Below, piece after piece: positions 53,554-63,154 of a DNA stretch of 64,000 nucleotides; position 1 is the first letter of the stretch; each line of letters starts with the position of its first letter. Source of the stretch: Bombella saccharophila (lineage in GTDB: Bacteria; Pseudomonadota; Alphaproteobacteria; Acetobacterales; Acetobacteraceae). The DNA lies in NCBI RefSeq assembly GCF_026385475.1, contig NZ_JANIDW010000004.1:21335-85334 (forward strand), given 5' to 3'. The notes under the pieces are model-generated. The model worked only from the letters and a program-made list of their open reading frames with translations. It was not told the origin of the DNA and ran no database searches. Both the position numbers and the translations under genes were made by a program.

Positions 53554-53665
53554 TCAAAATATGTTCTCCTGCTCCCCTTCTAATCGTTCATAAAAGGTTC
53601 GATAGGTTGTAAACACATAATGTAATGTAAAAAATCTTGGTAGTATGCAGATTTAGTCAATATAA
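53554..53665 (-). pseudogene. Decayed copy of the end of the CdiA toxin domain
   Basis: The frame PRFFTLHYVFTTYRTFYERL, EGEQENIF, stop (53640 down to 53554) aligns with the last 29 residues of CdiA (PKAFFLLHYASAAYRAVVER, LNKDLEKIK). About 13 positions are identical with a single one-residue gap. Just upstream, CTAAATCTGC matches the CdiA codons for AKSD but in another frame. This is a former CdiA-CT of the same toxin class, now displaced and broken. Confidence 0.7.
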
Positions 53666-53727
53666 AATACATCATTATATTATCAGGTCTCTAGATAATA
53701 GTCTTCATACTCAATACGATACTTATA

Positions 53728-54204
53728 TTAAAACCATCTAATATGTTTAGGGTATGCTAAGAACACATAATCAATTATCATTATAATGTATTCAATTATT
53801 TTACTTTTACTTATATATTTTCTATTTTTCCTTAAAAAGAAAAATATATATACATAGATTATTACAAAGAATATTCCTGCAATATCAGTGACATCCTCTA
53901 ATTTCTTCTCAGAAAAACCTCCCCCATCTGCAGTCGCCCCCAACACCACCCAACTAATTGGGAATGTAAGGCCATATCTAAAAATCACTTTTACATAATC
54001 AAATAAATAGAAAGAGATAAAGAGAAGTAAATTAATAGTTGAAAAAAAATACTCCTCTTCCTCTGATTTATATACAAAACACAATAACAAACAAAAAATA
54101 GTGAATGACTTAACCATAAAAAAATCGTACTCTCTCAAAAATAATGAAAGAGAAAAATAAAAAAAGTATAATAATTCTATAACATAAATCATCCTATTGA
54201 TCAT
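53728..54204 (-). CDS. cdiI: Probable CDI immunity protein, membrane-embedded
   Basis: The 158-residue, very AT-rich protein has about four hydrophobic segments (VIELLYFFYFSLSLFL; FTIFCLLLCFVY; INLLLFISFYLFDY; IAGIFFVIIYVYIFFFL). Its ATG overlaps the cdiA stop by 4 nt (ATGA), the usual cdiA-cdiI junction. By position it should protect against the CdiA C-terminal domain. A membrane location suits a toxin that attacks membrane lipids or enters through the membrane. No known immunity family is recognised. Confidence 0.75.
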   Translation of the reverse strand: MINRMIYVIELLYFFYFSLSLFLREYDFFMVKSFTIFCLLLCFVYKSEEEEYFFSTINLLLFISFYLFDYVKVIFRYGLTFPISWVVLGATADGGGFSEKKLEDVTDIAGIFFVIIYVYIFFFLRKNRKYISKSKIIEYIIMIIDYVFLAYPKHIRWF

Positions 54205-57200
54205 TTTATCTTCTCCAAATCTTTATTCAACCTCTCAACAACAGCTCGATAAGCTGCAGACGCATAATGAAGCAAGAAAAAAGCCTTTGGGTTTATAAAG
54301 GAGTATTCGTCAGATTTAGCTGGATCAATATGATCAACCCTCACTCCTCTCATTACATTATCCTCAAGTGGTGGAGTAATCATAGAACTTCCACCACTTA
54401 CGGGAGGATGGCCAAACACGGTTACATAAAAAGAGACAGATTGCAACATATGTAAAAATTCTCTCCCAACATAGACAGCATTTATAGAGCTATCCCCATT
54501 TTTATACACATAGGTATAATCATTCACGGATGCAGAGTTTGTAACATAAGCAGGAATCCCCGTCACTCTAGAAGAAACTATCGCTAAACCACCTCCCAAT
54601 GAATTTCCATTAAACATCATATGACCATTCTTTGCCCATGTCGTATTAGATAACTTTATCGCAATATCCTGTGCCACACGATATTCAGTTAAAGAATATT
54701 TCCCGCCAAATCCCGAACCATCAGACCCTATATTTTGGAAGAAATCTTCTTGTAATTGTCTAAGATTAGACGCGTCAGTCCCCCGATAAACAACTGATAC
54801 TGGCGTGGCTTTGTCTTTTATATCATTAGGTATATACAATGCCCCAACAAGATCAGTCGGCTTCCCATTCATGGGGTCGATGGGATGATATAGTAACTTT
54901 CTCAATCCTTCATAACCATCAATTCCTTCCTCCCTCAATTCATCCTCAGTAGGAAGATGATAATCTTTATCGGCATTGTTTTTCATATTCACAGAACCAT
55001 CAGCATTCCAAAATCCTTGCGATGGATCACCCTCAGGAAAAGCATGCATGTAAGCTGCTGCCGCACGGACCATTGCAGCATGATTTTTGTAAAGAGCCGC
55101 TTCACTATCAGAAATACGCTTTCTCGCAACAGCTTCATTAATCTTATCTGATACAGCATCATTATATTGCTGTATGATTGAAGCCGTAACAGCTCCATTC
55201 CACGCCCCCTGATGCCCGCCAATAGCCGCTCCCACAGCGGCCCCACTTGCACCCGCCAAGACATTATCAAGCGCATTGCCAAAAGTAATAGCAGCTCTAT
55301 CATCCTTAAATATCGAAGCACTTAACCTACCAATTGCAGGAGCTGCCGAAATAGACGCAACCTTTCCTGCAACGGTCGCTGCTCCCGCAACGGTGGGGTT
55401 CCCGCCCGTCAAGGCAGCAACAGCCGCATTTGCCCCTCCTTCTAGGATAATACGGGCCCAGTTATCACTTAATTTGCCATCATCAAAACCTGGTACGCCT
55501 GGCTTAACAACATGACCGAAATTATCTCGCTTCGTCCCCAGCGCATCAGCCACACTACCCACAACCTGCCCCACAAGCTGCGTCCCTAACTGGCTGGCCT
55601 GTAGTTGATTTTGAAGTTTCTGCGCATCAAACTTATTTGTTAGAGCCCCATTAGCATGTTCCACATCACGACTATAGCTCCCACTCTGGCTCTGGGCATT
55701 GATGGTAATATTGCCACTAATAGCAGACTGGCTCTCGCTGCTCTCATCGTGTGTGCGATTACTACCTATCATGCCCGCACTATTAGCAACGCCATTCAGC
55801 CCAATGGTCCCCAGCACACCACCTACGCTACTTAACATGTCGCTGCCAACATCTAGGCTGGCACCGGAAGTTTTGCTCTTCCAAGTAGACGTATTCCTAA
55901 CACTACGCGCCGTCAGACTCTTAGTATTCAAATAATTCTTGCTGTTATCCGCCGTGCTCGAAATCACACCGGCTGTCAAGCTCGTATCACCCGCAACATC
56001 AACACCAATACCCTGATTACCCGCATAAAACCCAGAAAGCGTCTTCCCGGTGGAAGCAAAATGATCTTTTGTGTTTTGCTTCTCAAAACTTCCTCCCAAT
56101 CCGAACTCACCAGGTGACATAATTGGTACAGAAACATGCGCTCCCGCCTGCATGCTATGACTTTGAAAATCAAACACATTCTGTGGACTTGTGATATTTA
56201 GCGCCCGACTTTGCGTATCAATCCGCTGCGCTATTACTTCCGCACCATTTAATGCAAGCAAGTCCCCAGCATGAAGACGCACCCCATGCGTGGCAGAAAT
56301 TACCGTATCCTCAGCCTGCCGTTCATGCGATTCCTGAACTTGTTTCTGTGTCTGAAAAGATGCCTGAGCACTGAAGCCAACATTTGTCGCTCCTACACTC
56401 GCCTCCACACCAACCGAAGCAGAAGTACTCTTGTAACGACTATAAGAATCACTGCTGCTCCAGCCCGCATCAAGCACTATGTCCTTCTGTGCCTCAAGGG
56501 AAATATCCTGCCCTTTCAGCTGTGCACCAGTCAGATGAATAATACCATTATCCGGCGCCTCTCTCTCACCCCCACGTGCCACCATACTCAGCTGACGCCC
56601 TGCTGTCGCACTTGCCCCCTCAACCGTATGGCTATTTTGCTCCGAATAATCCTTACTACTATTAAAACCAACAGAAGCCTTAACCCCAGCAAGGTTCGTA
56701 CCCATCGGGCTTCCCCCCTTGCCAACACCGTTATACAGACTACCTGCCGGGGCCAAGGCCCTTTCACTCAGTGCTTTAGCAATCCCACTACCAACACCAT
56801 AAGCACCTTCCATGGCATTAAGCGTCGTAAGCATGCCACTTCCTTTGCCCTTGGTCTGACTGGCCGACAAAGCCGCCTGCAAGGCCTGCCCAAGCAGGGA
56901 ATCCTCCGCCACACCAAAAGAGCCGCCAACAAAAAAGGTCTTATTATTCCGTATGTTCCTGGAATCCTGGGTATGATTATGAAAACTAACTGATGCTCCA
57001 TCCACTGAGAGATCACGCCCAGCACTAAGCGATGATGTCGTTACATTCACGGCTTTTCCCGCCGTAATCGCCAGATCACCCTGTCCTGCCGAAAGGATAC
57101 TGGAAGTCCAATCCGCACCCTCCCCTGTTATCGTGAGGTGAGACTTTCCATATCCGGCTGATGTTTTCCCATCCTTGCCTAGAGACAGGCTAAGGCCAGA

Positions 57201-60200
57201 CTTCTTACGATCAAAATAAGATGCTGCCGTATCCTTCAGTGCATCAATGCTCAGTGCACCACCGGCGGTTAGTGCTGCATTCTGACTGCCGCTCACCGTA
57301 CCCTTGATGGCCATATCCGAACCAGATTTCAGCACAGCATTATCATTCGCTACGACAAGGCTACCAACCTCATTCGTACTGTCAGAACTCTGGACGATAG
57401 TCTTTTTACGGAACAAGCTATGGCTGACGCTCTGGCTATAGCTGTGTTGCTCGTCCGTTACGGCGTTAAGAGCTAGATTACCCTTTGCTTGCAAAAGCGC
57501 ATCTTTGCCAGCCATCACGCCAGAACCAGCTAGGGTAAGGTCGCCCCCCAAGGCTGCAACCTCCACCGCCCCGTTGCCCATCACGCTAGAGCCATAATTC
57601 TTCACAAAACTGCCCGTCTGCGTGAAATGATGTCTCCTCACCCCACCCGCACCGCGGGTCGTCAAGCTACCTAAGGTGACGTCACGCCCCGCTACGAGGC
57701 TAATATCCCCATCAGCATTCAAATTGCCCGCCTTGAAGATAATATCCTGCCCTGCTTGCAACTGCGCCTTACCACGGGCGAGGATACTGCCTTGTTGGAC
57801 CAACTCATCCTGCATGCCACCTACAATGCGCTGCTGGTTTAGCACGCTCTCATTGCGCAGGTTGCCGTGCAGGGCAGCCAATGCCACATCATTACCGCTA
57901 ATACTGCCCCCCAGATTGGCTAAATCACCTGCTATCGCGGTAATACCCAACCCATCTTGAGCAGTAATCAGCCCACTATTGGTCACCTCATTTGCCGAAA
58001 GGGCAATCGTCTTAGCGGCTATCACCCCACCAGAAGCAAGCTGCTCCTCCCCGGGGGCGAGATAGAGTTTAGGGGCCAACACCATCTGGCCATCTACATT
58101 AACAGGCACATACCAGACAATGCTATGTGTCAGCTTCTCTTGTTGCTCCGGGGTTAAGGCCACACCGAAGGTTAAACCAAGCGCCTTAGCCTGATCAGCC
58201 GCATTATCCAGCAGAGTGTGCATCTGTTGATCAGCTGTCTGGTACGTCCCGCCCAAAAAGACCTGCCCCGTAGCCGAGACAATCTGCTGCTGAATATAGC
58301 GGGCATCAAACCCACCATCCCCGAGGAAACGATAATCCCCCATGGAATGACCAAGACGCCCCAACAGATAATCCGAGCTATGAAGGCCCGCAAAGCTTGC
58401 GTAACGAGGGTTCGTCTCCAACAGGTAATGCACGGAAGGCGAGCGATTAGGCACAAAAAGCGTATGCCCAGCAGAAAGACTATCCAACACCCCGCTAATC
58501 CCTGCGGAAGGCAAGGTTTGGGTAGGTCTATCGCCACTATTAAAACCCGGAAGAGAGGTAAGGTTATGGGCTTTTGCGGCATCAGCGGGACGAACCGGGG
58601 TCAGCTTATCACTTTGCAGGCCAGGTAATGACACGGCACTATGGCCAGAGAGAGGGGCCGTGGCATGGGCAATCTTTGTGTTGTTATTAATCGCCCCAGT
58701 GAAGTCTCCTGCTATAGTACGGCCTGCCGTAATACTGCCCTGCACACCGGGAAGTTGGACTGTCGGCCCCCATTGCTGCGCCGGCGGCCGGTAACCTTTC
58801 TTGCCACCAGGGGTAGAGCCGGTAAAAGCTGGGTCAGCATGGCTACTGTCCCAGCCACAACCTGCATGGTCATCACAAGAAAGGAAAAACCGCCGCTCGT
58901 TCTGATAGCCAATATTATTGAGAGCCCCACCACTAAGGGCAACATCACGCCCAGCCGCCAGATGACCCCCATCATTAAGGATGCCACCGGCACTGGTAAT
59001 CAGCAGGTCCTGCCCCGCTGAGAGCAGAGGCTCGGCACTATTAGCACTCGTATGGGTTTCTTCCTCATAAGCATGAGCAGCCCCACGACGCCCATGGGGG
59101 CTTTTATGAGAAACAAGAAAACGTATGTACCCCGTCCCCTGTTCCCCTTGGGCGTTCAACAGGCCCTGAGGGACAGCAATATCCGCATCCCCACTACCCC
59201 GCCCTTGGCCCCAGAAGGTATGGCGGGATTGTGCAACCTGCGTGCCTTTAAGGATAGTATTGCTCAGCTGATCCGCCAAAATGACAAGGTCACTCGTAGC
59301 CCCAGAGGCGGTAATCTGGCCGGATTGATTGTAAAGCCCTGCCATAGCCCGACCATTCGGCCCACTAAGGGCAATACTACCATTATCAGCAAGGATGGCC
59401 CCCTCGCTATTCGTCAAGGTGCCCGGTAGGGTCAACCGTACCCCGCTGGCCCCTTCCATCACCCCCGTATTGCGCAGGTCTCCCCCACTCGTAACAGACA
59501 GTGCCCCTCCCTGAGCGGAAAGCGCGCCATCATTGCTCACGCTACCCGCCGTGAGCTGAATACCTCCCCCCGCGAGAATCCCCCCTCCCTGAGCGATGCT
59601 ATAAGCCCCCGGCAAGCTGACATCCACATTACGCCCAGCCTGCAAGACCTCACGCCCAACCAAAGAGGTAGTCGTAACAGTAAGGTCCCGTCCCGCTATG
59701 AGCTGATCCAAGCCGTTCAACCCCGTAACAGCAAGGCGAAGGTCCCCCGCACTCTCCACAAGCCCTTGGCCATTCTGAAAATCTGCCAGGCTGTCGCGCG
59801 CAGAGGCAGAGGGAGTACCATCACCTCCCCGGTCAATCACCAACCCATGAGTGGGGGAAAGTGCCACCAACCCGCCCCCGTCATTCAGAAGCTGAGCTGT
59901 GGCTAAATGCAGGTCTCCCGCATTTGCCTGTATCACACCCTGTCGGTTATCAATCTGCCGCCCTATAACCGCCTCAACCCCTCCATTACCGTAAATCAAC
60001 CCGCCTTTATTCGTGAGCTGCTCAGCCTCCAGATGCAAAGCATCCTGTCCGGTAATGATTTGCCCGCTATTGGTAATGTCATGCCCATGAAGATGGGCCG
60101 CCCCATTCTGGCTATAAATAATGCCCTTATTATTTAGCACGCCCTCTGTATGCAGGCTCAACGTACCGTTCTGTGTAGCAATGTGACCGGCATTCTCTAG

Positions 60201-61250
60201 CCCATCTTGGCTATGAATCTCCGCCTGCTCCCCGGCATAAACGTGCCCTTGTGCGCCAAGCTGGATAGGCCCTGTCTGATGCGCCACCACATTCCCAGAA
60301 GCCGCCATAGTGCCATTAAGAACAAGATTACCCCGTCCATCCAAATGCATATCACCGGCATTAGCGGCCATGGTGCCATCCACCCGTACACCAGCCCCGG
60401 CCTCATTAACGATCATATAGATGCTATTGGCGTACAACCCGCCTAACGCAGCAGTATCAACAGCTAATTCCGGCTTTTTGCGCCCATCATCCGCCAAGGG
60501 TGTAACGGCATTGCTGCCATAAGCTACATGATTACGCCCCAGCACAAGGTTAGCCCGCTGTGCATTAACCTGCCCGTCAATCTTCACGCGCCGCGATAAG
60601 ATGTCTAACACTGGCACAGTGGCAAAATCAGCCCCCTGCGCCCCGAAATGCACCGTACCGCCCGCAATGGTAAAAGCCTGTAACCCGCCCTGGCTGTTCA
60701 GCTCTGGATGACCCGTAGCCAACGTGACACGAGACGTATTGATAAAGCCACAGCCATTGCAGGTTAGCCCGTTCGGGTTAGCAATCACCACCGCAGCCTG
60801 CTTCCCTGCCACCTCGGTATAACCCAATATCTGGCTGGGCAGTGGGCCTGTCACCTCATTAAGGATCAGCCCCGCCGCATGGCCGTGCAGTTGGGTATTA
60901 CCCAACACCACACCGCCTATCTTCGTTTGAGTATCATGAGTAGCATTATTAAGGATTACACCACGCTGAGGCACCCCATAGGCACGGAACATATTATGAG
61001 ACACACCCGCCCCGTTGGGCTGGATGATGTTGATCTGGTCAAGTCCGTTTTGGGTCTTATCCAGCACGGGATGGGGACCATGGCCAGCCGGGTCCACCAC
61101 GATCTGCGGTGGGGCTTGCTGGGCTAATGCCTGTGTGGCCGTCGAGGCCATGAGCAACACAGAAGCACCAAAGAGATTCACAATCCGCTGAAACAGGGAA
61201 GGCCCTACCATGTCATCATGTACCTTTTGATTCTCTATCATCTCACTCAC
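54201..61250 (-). CDS. cdiA: CdiA/FhaB-like two-partner secretion exoprotein with lipase-like C-terminal toxin
   Basis: This 2349-residue protein starts at GTG 61250, overlapping the cdiB stop. The signal peptide ends near ATQALA. The TPS secretion domain follows (INIIQPNGAGVSHNMFRAYG; VIANPNGLTCNGCGFINTSR), then long filamentous-haemagglutinin repeats and a Gly/Ala-rich pretoxin region (VLAGASGAAVGAAIGGHQGA, near 2030). No VENN motif was seen. The last 260 or so residues are AT-rich and differ in composition. They contain VSVVYRGTD and GNSLGGGLAIVSS, a GxSxG elbow with Ser2217, plus VDHID with His2307 as candidate triad members, resembling class-3 lipases. It should be delivered to neighbouring cells by contact. 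Confidence 0.88.
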   Translation of the reverse strand: MSEMIENQKVHDDMVGPSLFQRIVNLFGASVLLMASTATQALAQQAPPQIVVDPAGHGPHPVLDKTQNGLDQINIIQPNGAGVSHNMFRAYGVPQRGVILNNATHDTQTKIGGVVLGNTQLHGHAAGLILNEVTGPLPSQILGYTEVAGKQAAVVIANPNGLTCNGCGFINTSRVTLATGHPELNSQGGLQAFTIAGGTVHFGAQGADFATVPVLDILSRRVKIDGQVNAQRANLVLGRNHVAYGSNAVTPLADDGRKKPELAVDTAALGGLYANSIYMIVNEAGAGVRVDGTMAANAGDMHLDGRGNLVLNGTMAASGNVVAHQTGPIQLGAQGHVYAGEQAEIHSQDGLENAGHIATQNGTLSLHTEGVLNNKGIIYSQNGAAHLHGHDITNSGQIITGQDALHLEAEQLTNKGGLIYGNGGVEAVIGRQIDNRQGVIQANAGDLHLATAQLLNDGGGLVALSPTHGLVIDRGGDGTPSASARDSLADFQNGQGLVESAGDLRLAVTGLNGLDQLIAGRDLTVTTTSLVGREVLQAGRNVDVSLPGAYSIAQGGGILAGGGIQLTAGSVSNDGALSAQGGALSVTSGGDLRNTGVMEGASGVRLTLPGTLTNSEGAILADNGSIALSGPNGRAMAGLYNQSGQITASGATSDLVILADQLSNTILKGTQVAQSRHTFWGQGRGSGDADIAVPQGLLNAQGEQGTGYIRFLVSHKSPHGRRGAAHAYEEETHTSANSAEPLLSAGQDLLITSAGGILNDGGHLAAGRDVALSGGALNNIGYQNERRFFLSCDDHAGCGWDSSHADPAFTGSTPGGKKGYRPPAQQWGPTVQLPGVQGSITAGRTIAGDFTGAINNNTKIAHATAPLSGHSAVSLPGLQSDKLTPVRPADAAKAHNLTSLPGFNSGDRPTQTLPSAGISGVLDSLSAGHTLFVPNRSPSVHYLLETNPRYASFAGLHSSDYLLGRLGHSMGDYRFLGDGGFDARYIQQQIVSATGQVFLGGTYQTADQQMHTLLDNAADQAKALGLTFGVALTPEQQEKLTHSIVWYVPVNVDGQMVLAPKLYLAPGEEQLASGGVIAAKTIALSANEVTNSGLITAQDGLGITAIAGDLANLGGSISGNDVALAALHGNLRNESVLNQQRIVGGMQDELVQQGSILARGKAQLQAGQDIIFKAGNLNADGDISLVAGRDVTLGSLTTRGAGGVRRHHFTQTGSFVKNYGSSVMGNGAVEVAALGGDLTLAGSGVMAGKDALLQAKGNLALNAVTDEQHSYSQSVSHSLFRKKTIVQSSDSTNEVGSLVVANDNAVLKSGSDMAIKGTVSGSQNAALTAGGALSIDALKDTAASYFDRKKSGLSLSLGKDGKTSAGYGKSHLTITGEGADWTSSILSAGQGDLAITAGKAVNVTTSSLSAGRDLSVDGASVSFHNHTQDSRNIRNNKTFFVGGSFGVAEDSLLGQALQAALSASQTKGKGSGMLTTLNAMEGAYGVGSGIAKALSERALAPAGSLYNGVGKGGSPMGTNLAGVKASVGFNSSKDYSEQNSHTVEGASATAGRQLSMVARGGEREAPDNGIIHLTGAQLKGQDISLEAQKDIVLDAGWSSSDSYSRYKSTSASVGVEASVGATNVGFSAQASFQTQKQVQESHERQAEDTVISATHGVRLHAGDLLALNGAEVIAQRIDTQSRALNITSPQNVFDFQSHSMQAGAHVSVPIMSPGEFGLGGSFEKQNTKDHFASTGKTLSGFYAGNQGIGVDVAGDTSLTAGVISSTADNSKNYLNTKSLTARSVRNTSTWKSKTSGASLDVGSDMLSSVGGVLGTIGLNGVANSAGMIGSNRTHDESSESQSAISGNITINAQSQSGSYSRDVEHANGALTNKFDAQKLQNQLQASQLGTQLVGQVVGSVADALGTKRDNFGHVVKPGVPGFDDGKLSDNWARIILEGGANAAVAALTGGNPTVAGAATVAGKVASISAAPAIGRLSASIFKDDRAAITFGNALDNVLAGASGAAVGAAIGGHQGAWNGAVTASIIQQYNDAVSDKINEAVARKRISDSEAALYKNHAAMVRAAAAYMHAFPEGDPSQGFWNADGSVNMKNNADKDYHLPTEDELREEGIDGYEGLRKLLYHPIDPMNGKPTDLVGALYIPNDIKDKATPVSVVYRGTDASNLRQLQEDFFQNIGSDGSGFGGKYSLTEYRVAQDIAIKLSNTTWAKNGHMMFNGNSLGGGLAIVSSRVTGIPAYVTNSASVNDYTYVYKNGDSSINAVYVGREFLHMLQSVSFYVTVFGHPPVSGGSSMITPPLEDNVMRGVRVDHIDPAKSDEYSFINPKAFFLLHYASAAYRAVVERLNKDLEKIK

Positions 61251-63031
61251 ATCCGTATCCCAGCACTGAAGAAGGTAATCAGCCCCTCAGCAGGGAGCGG
61301 GCCACGGGCGATGGCATGGGTCAGCATCACATCCCAAAAGAGCACCCCGCTTGCCTTACGGATGCCAAGCCCTACCCCCGCCATCTCGCCGCCTTTCAAC
61401 ACCGCTGGGGTCGCACGCGAGGCAAAACCGGCGCGCACCACGCCAAAATCCAGCGCGCCGTAAAACTGCACTCCTTTGAAGAAAGCGCGACAAAACCCAG
61501 TATAAGGGCCACATCTCAGCGTATCCGTCTCCGGTGAGAAGGAGAGGTCATTACGCATGTACCCGCCATTATTGCCGACAAACGCCTGCTCCAGAAAACC
61601 GCGTACCGTATATGGGCCGCCCACTTGCAACTCATTGGTCGGGTTCTGATCATGAGAGCTAACCTCCCCATGCATGGTGGTATGCCAGAGCCAGCGCGCA
61701 GCAAAAGGCACATAACCATCAATATCCAGCATGGGCTTTACATAGGCACGATGTGGCTCATTCCAGGCGGGATGGGTGTAGTAATTCCAACTCCCCGCCC
61801 CATCTAAGCCAATCTTCACCCCGCCTGTAATATACCAGCTACTCCCCCAGACATGGAGAGATTCACTAATATTGGCATTTACGTAAGCTTGCCGTCCGCT
61901 CTGGCTCCAAACATTGGTATGATCTACCTGCGAACCGAAGCTTTTGCGCTCAAAAGAAACCTGCGCGGTAGTCACGCCCGTATTATTCCGCCATAGCGTA
62001 CGAGAAAACCCTAGCTGCCAGTCCATCCTTGAGCCAGTAAGGTGATAAATATCTGTTCCCGCTAAGAGTGGATAAGCATCCTGCGACTGCCACCACGAGC
62101 CAAAAAACGTCCAATATCCAAAGGGAATTGACCCATTCGCTGAAAGGAAGGACGTACCTCGTGCCCCATGATCCGGCCCGCGTAGAGAGTGGTCATATTC
62201 TACCGACCACATATCTAACAAACCCAGCGGGTTCTCCGCACTCAGCAGCGCATGACCAACCACTCGGCCTGTCGCCTTCTGGCCGTTATTATCCGCCCAG
62301 AGCTGACCATGCAGGATGTTCTGCTCCGGCGCATTGACCGTCACGCGGGACGTACCGGGCTTCGTACCGGGGCTAATCTTCATCTGTGCGCCAAAATGGG
62401 GCAGGCGGTTCATCTGCTCCACACCTTCCTCAAGGTCGCGCAGATTGAGAATATGGCCCTTCAGCCCAGGGAAGGCCATGACATCAACTAACCGCCGTGC
62501 CCGACCCTGTATATCCACCCCCTCAAGCTGCCCCTCCACCACCGTGACGGTAAGAGTACCGCTGCTTAATGTCTGCTCCGGCAGATAAGCGCGAGAGGTG
62601 ATGTAGCCATGCTTTACATAGGCCGCATTCAACTGATTTAGCAGGGCATTGAGGTCTTTTACCGCAAGGCATCGCCCCTCATACTCAGTGGCGATATGTT
62701 TAAGCTCTCCAGCAGGGAGATGCTGAGCTCCATTTATATTTATCTTATGGATGACCATGCAGGCCGGGGACGCATCTTGCGGCGTTGGCTGTGGGGCTAT
62801 CTGCACATTAGCCGTAGGAGGAGGCAGGGAATCTAGCTGCTGCTGATGCTGACGAAACCGCTGAAACTGATCCTGAGCCGAACCCGGCCCAGCAGGTAAG
62901 CCAGGTAGCACAGGCGGCGTTGAAGGCTCCGCCAGCCCAGGCTCCGTCAGACTAGACAATAACACAGCCAGGAGGATGCCCCAGAGGAAAAGACATACCC
63001 GTCCTTTTCGATCCTCTCTCGCAGGCAGCAT
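61247..63031 (-). CDS. cdiB: CdiB/FhaC-like outer-membrane two-partner secretion transporter
   Basis: The start is put at ATG 63031, giving 594 residues and a clear signal peptide (GRVCLFLWGILLAVLLSS, cleavage after GLA); ATG 63085 and the frame to 63112 are alternatives. A Pro-rich linker leads to POTRA domains (VIHKININGAQHLPAGELKH; LNQLNAAYVKHGYITSRAYL; VTVVEGQLEGVDIQGRA) and a 16-strand ShlB-type barrel with VGGPYTVRGF. It exports CdiA through the outer membrane. Its last codons overlap the cdiA start (GTGA). Confidence 0.92.
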   Translation of the reverse strand: MLPAREDRKGRVCLFLWGILLAVLLSSLTEPGLAEPSTPPVLPGLPAGPGSAQDQFQRFRQHQQQLDSLPPPTANVQIAPQPTPQDASPACMVIHKININGAQHLPAGELKHIATEYEGRCLAVKDLNALLNQLNAAYVKHGYITSRAYLPEQTLSSGTLTVTVVEGQLEGVDIQGRARRLVDVMAFPGLKGHILNLRDLEEGVEQMNRLPHFGAQMKISPGTKPGTSRVTVNAPEQNILHGQLWADNNGQKATGRVVGHALLSAENPLGLLDMWSVEYDHSLRGPDHGARGTSFLSANGSIPFGYWTFFGSWWQSQDAYPLLAGTDIYHLTGSRMDWQLGFSRTLWRNNTGVTTAQVSFERKSFGSQVDHTNVWSQSGRQAYVNANISESLHVWGSSWYITGGVKIGLDGAGSWNYYTHPAWNEPHRAYVKPMLDIDGYVPFAARWLWHTTMHGEVSSHDQNPTNELQVGGPYTVRGFLEQAFVGNNGGYMRNDLSFSPETDTLRCGPYTGFCRAFFKGVQFYGALDFGVVRAGFASRATPAVLKGGEMAGVGLGIRKASGVLFWDVMLTHAIARGPLPAEGLITFFSAGIRM

Positions 63032-63154
63032 CCATCGCTTTATAGCGACCCACGGGCCCTGTAATTTACCACAATCATGATACATAATTATAAATGGGAC
63101 CGGCCACCTCAAAGCGACCAGACGGGGCTAACCCTATCCCTGCTCCCCAATCTC

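Noticed and set aside
50100..54200. Mobile element or prophage as the cause of the AT-rich island
   Set aside because: No transposase, integrase, terminal inverted repeats or attachment-like duplications were seen; toxin/immunity module turnover explains the content better.
56271..56993. 240-codon plus-strand frame opposite cdiA
   Set aside because: Antisense shadow within the repeat-rich cdiA sequence; no recognisable domain.
54201..61250. VENN pretoxin motif marking the CdiA toxin boundary
   Set aside because: Not found; the boundary is inferred only from base composition and the end of the Gly/Ala-rich region.
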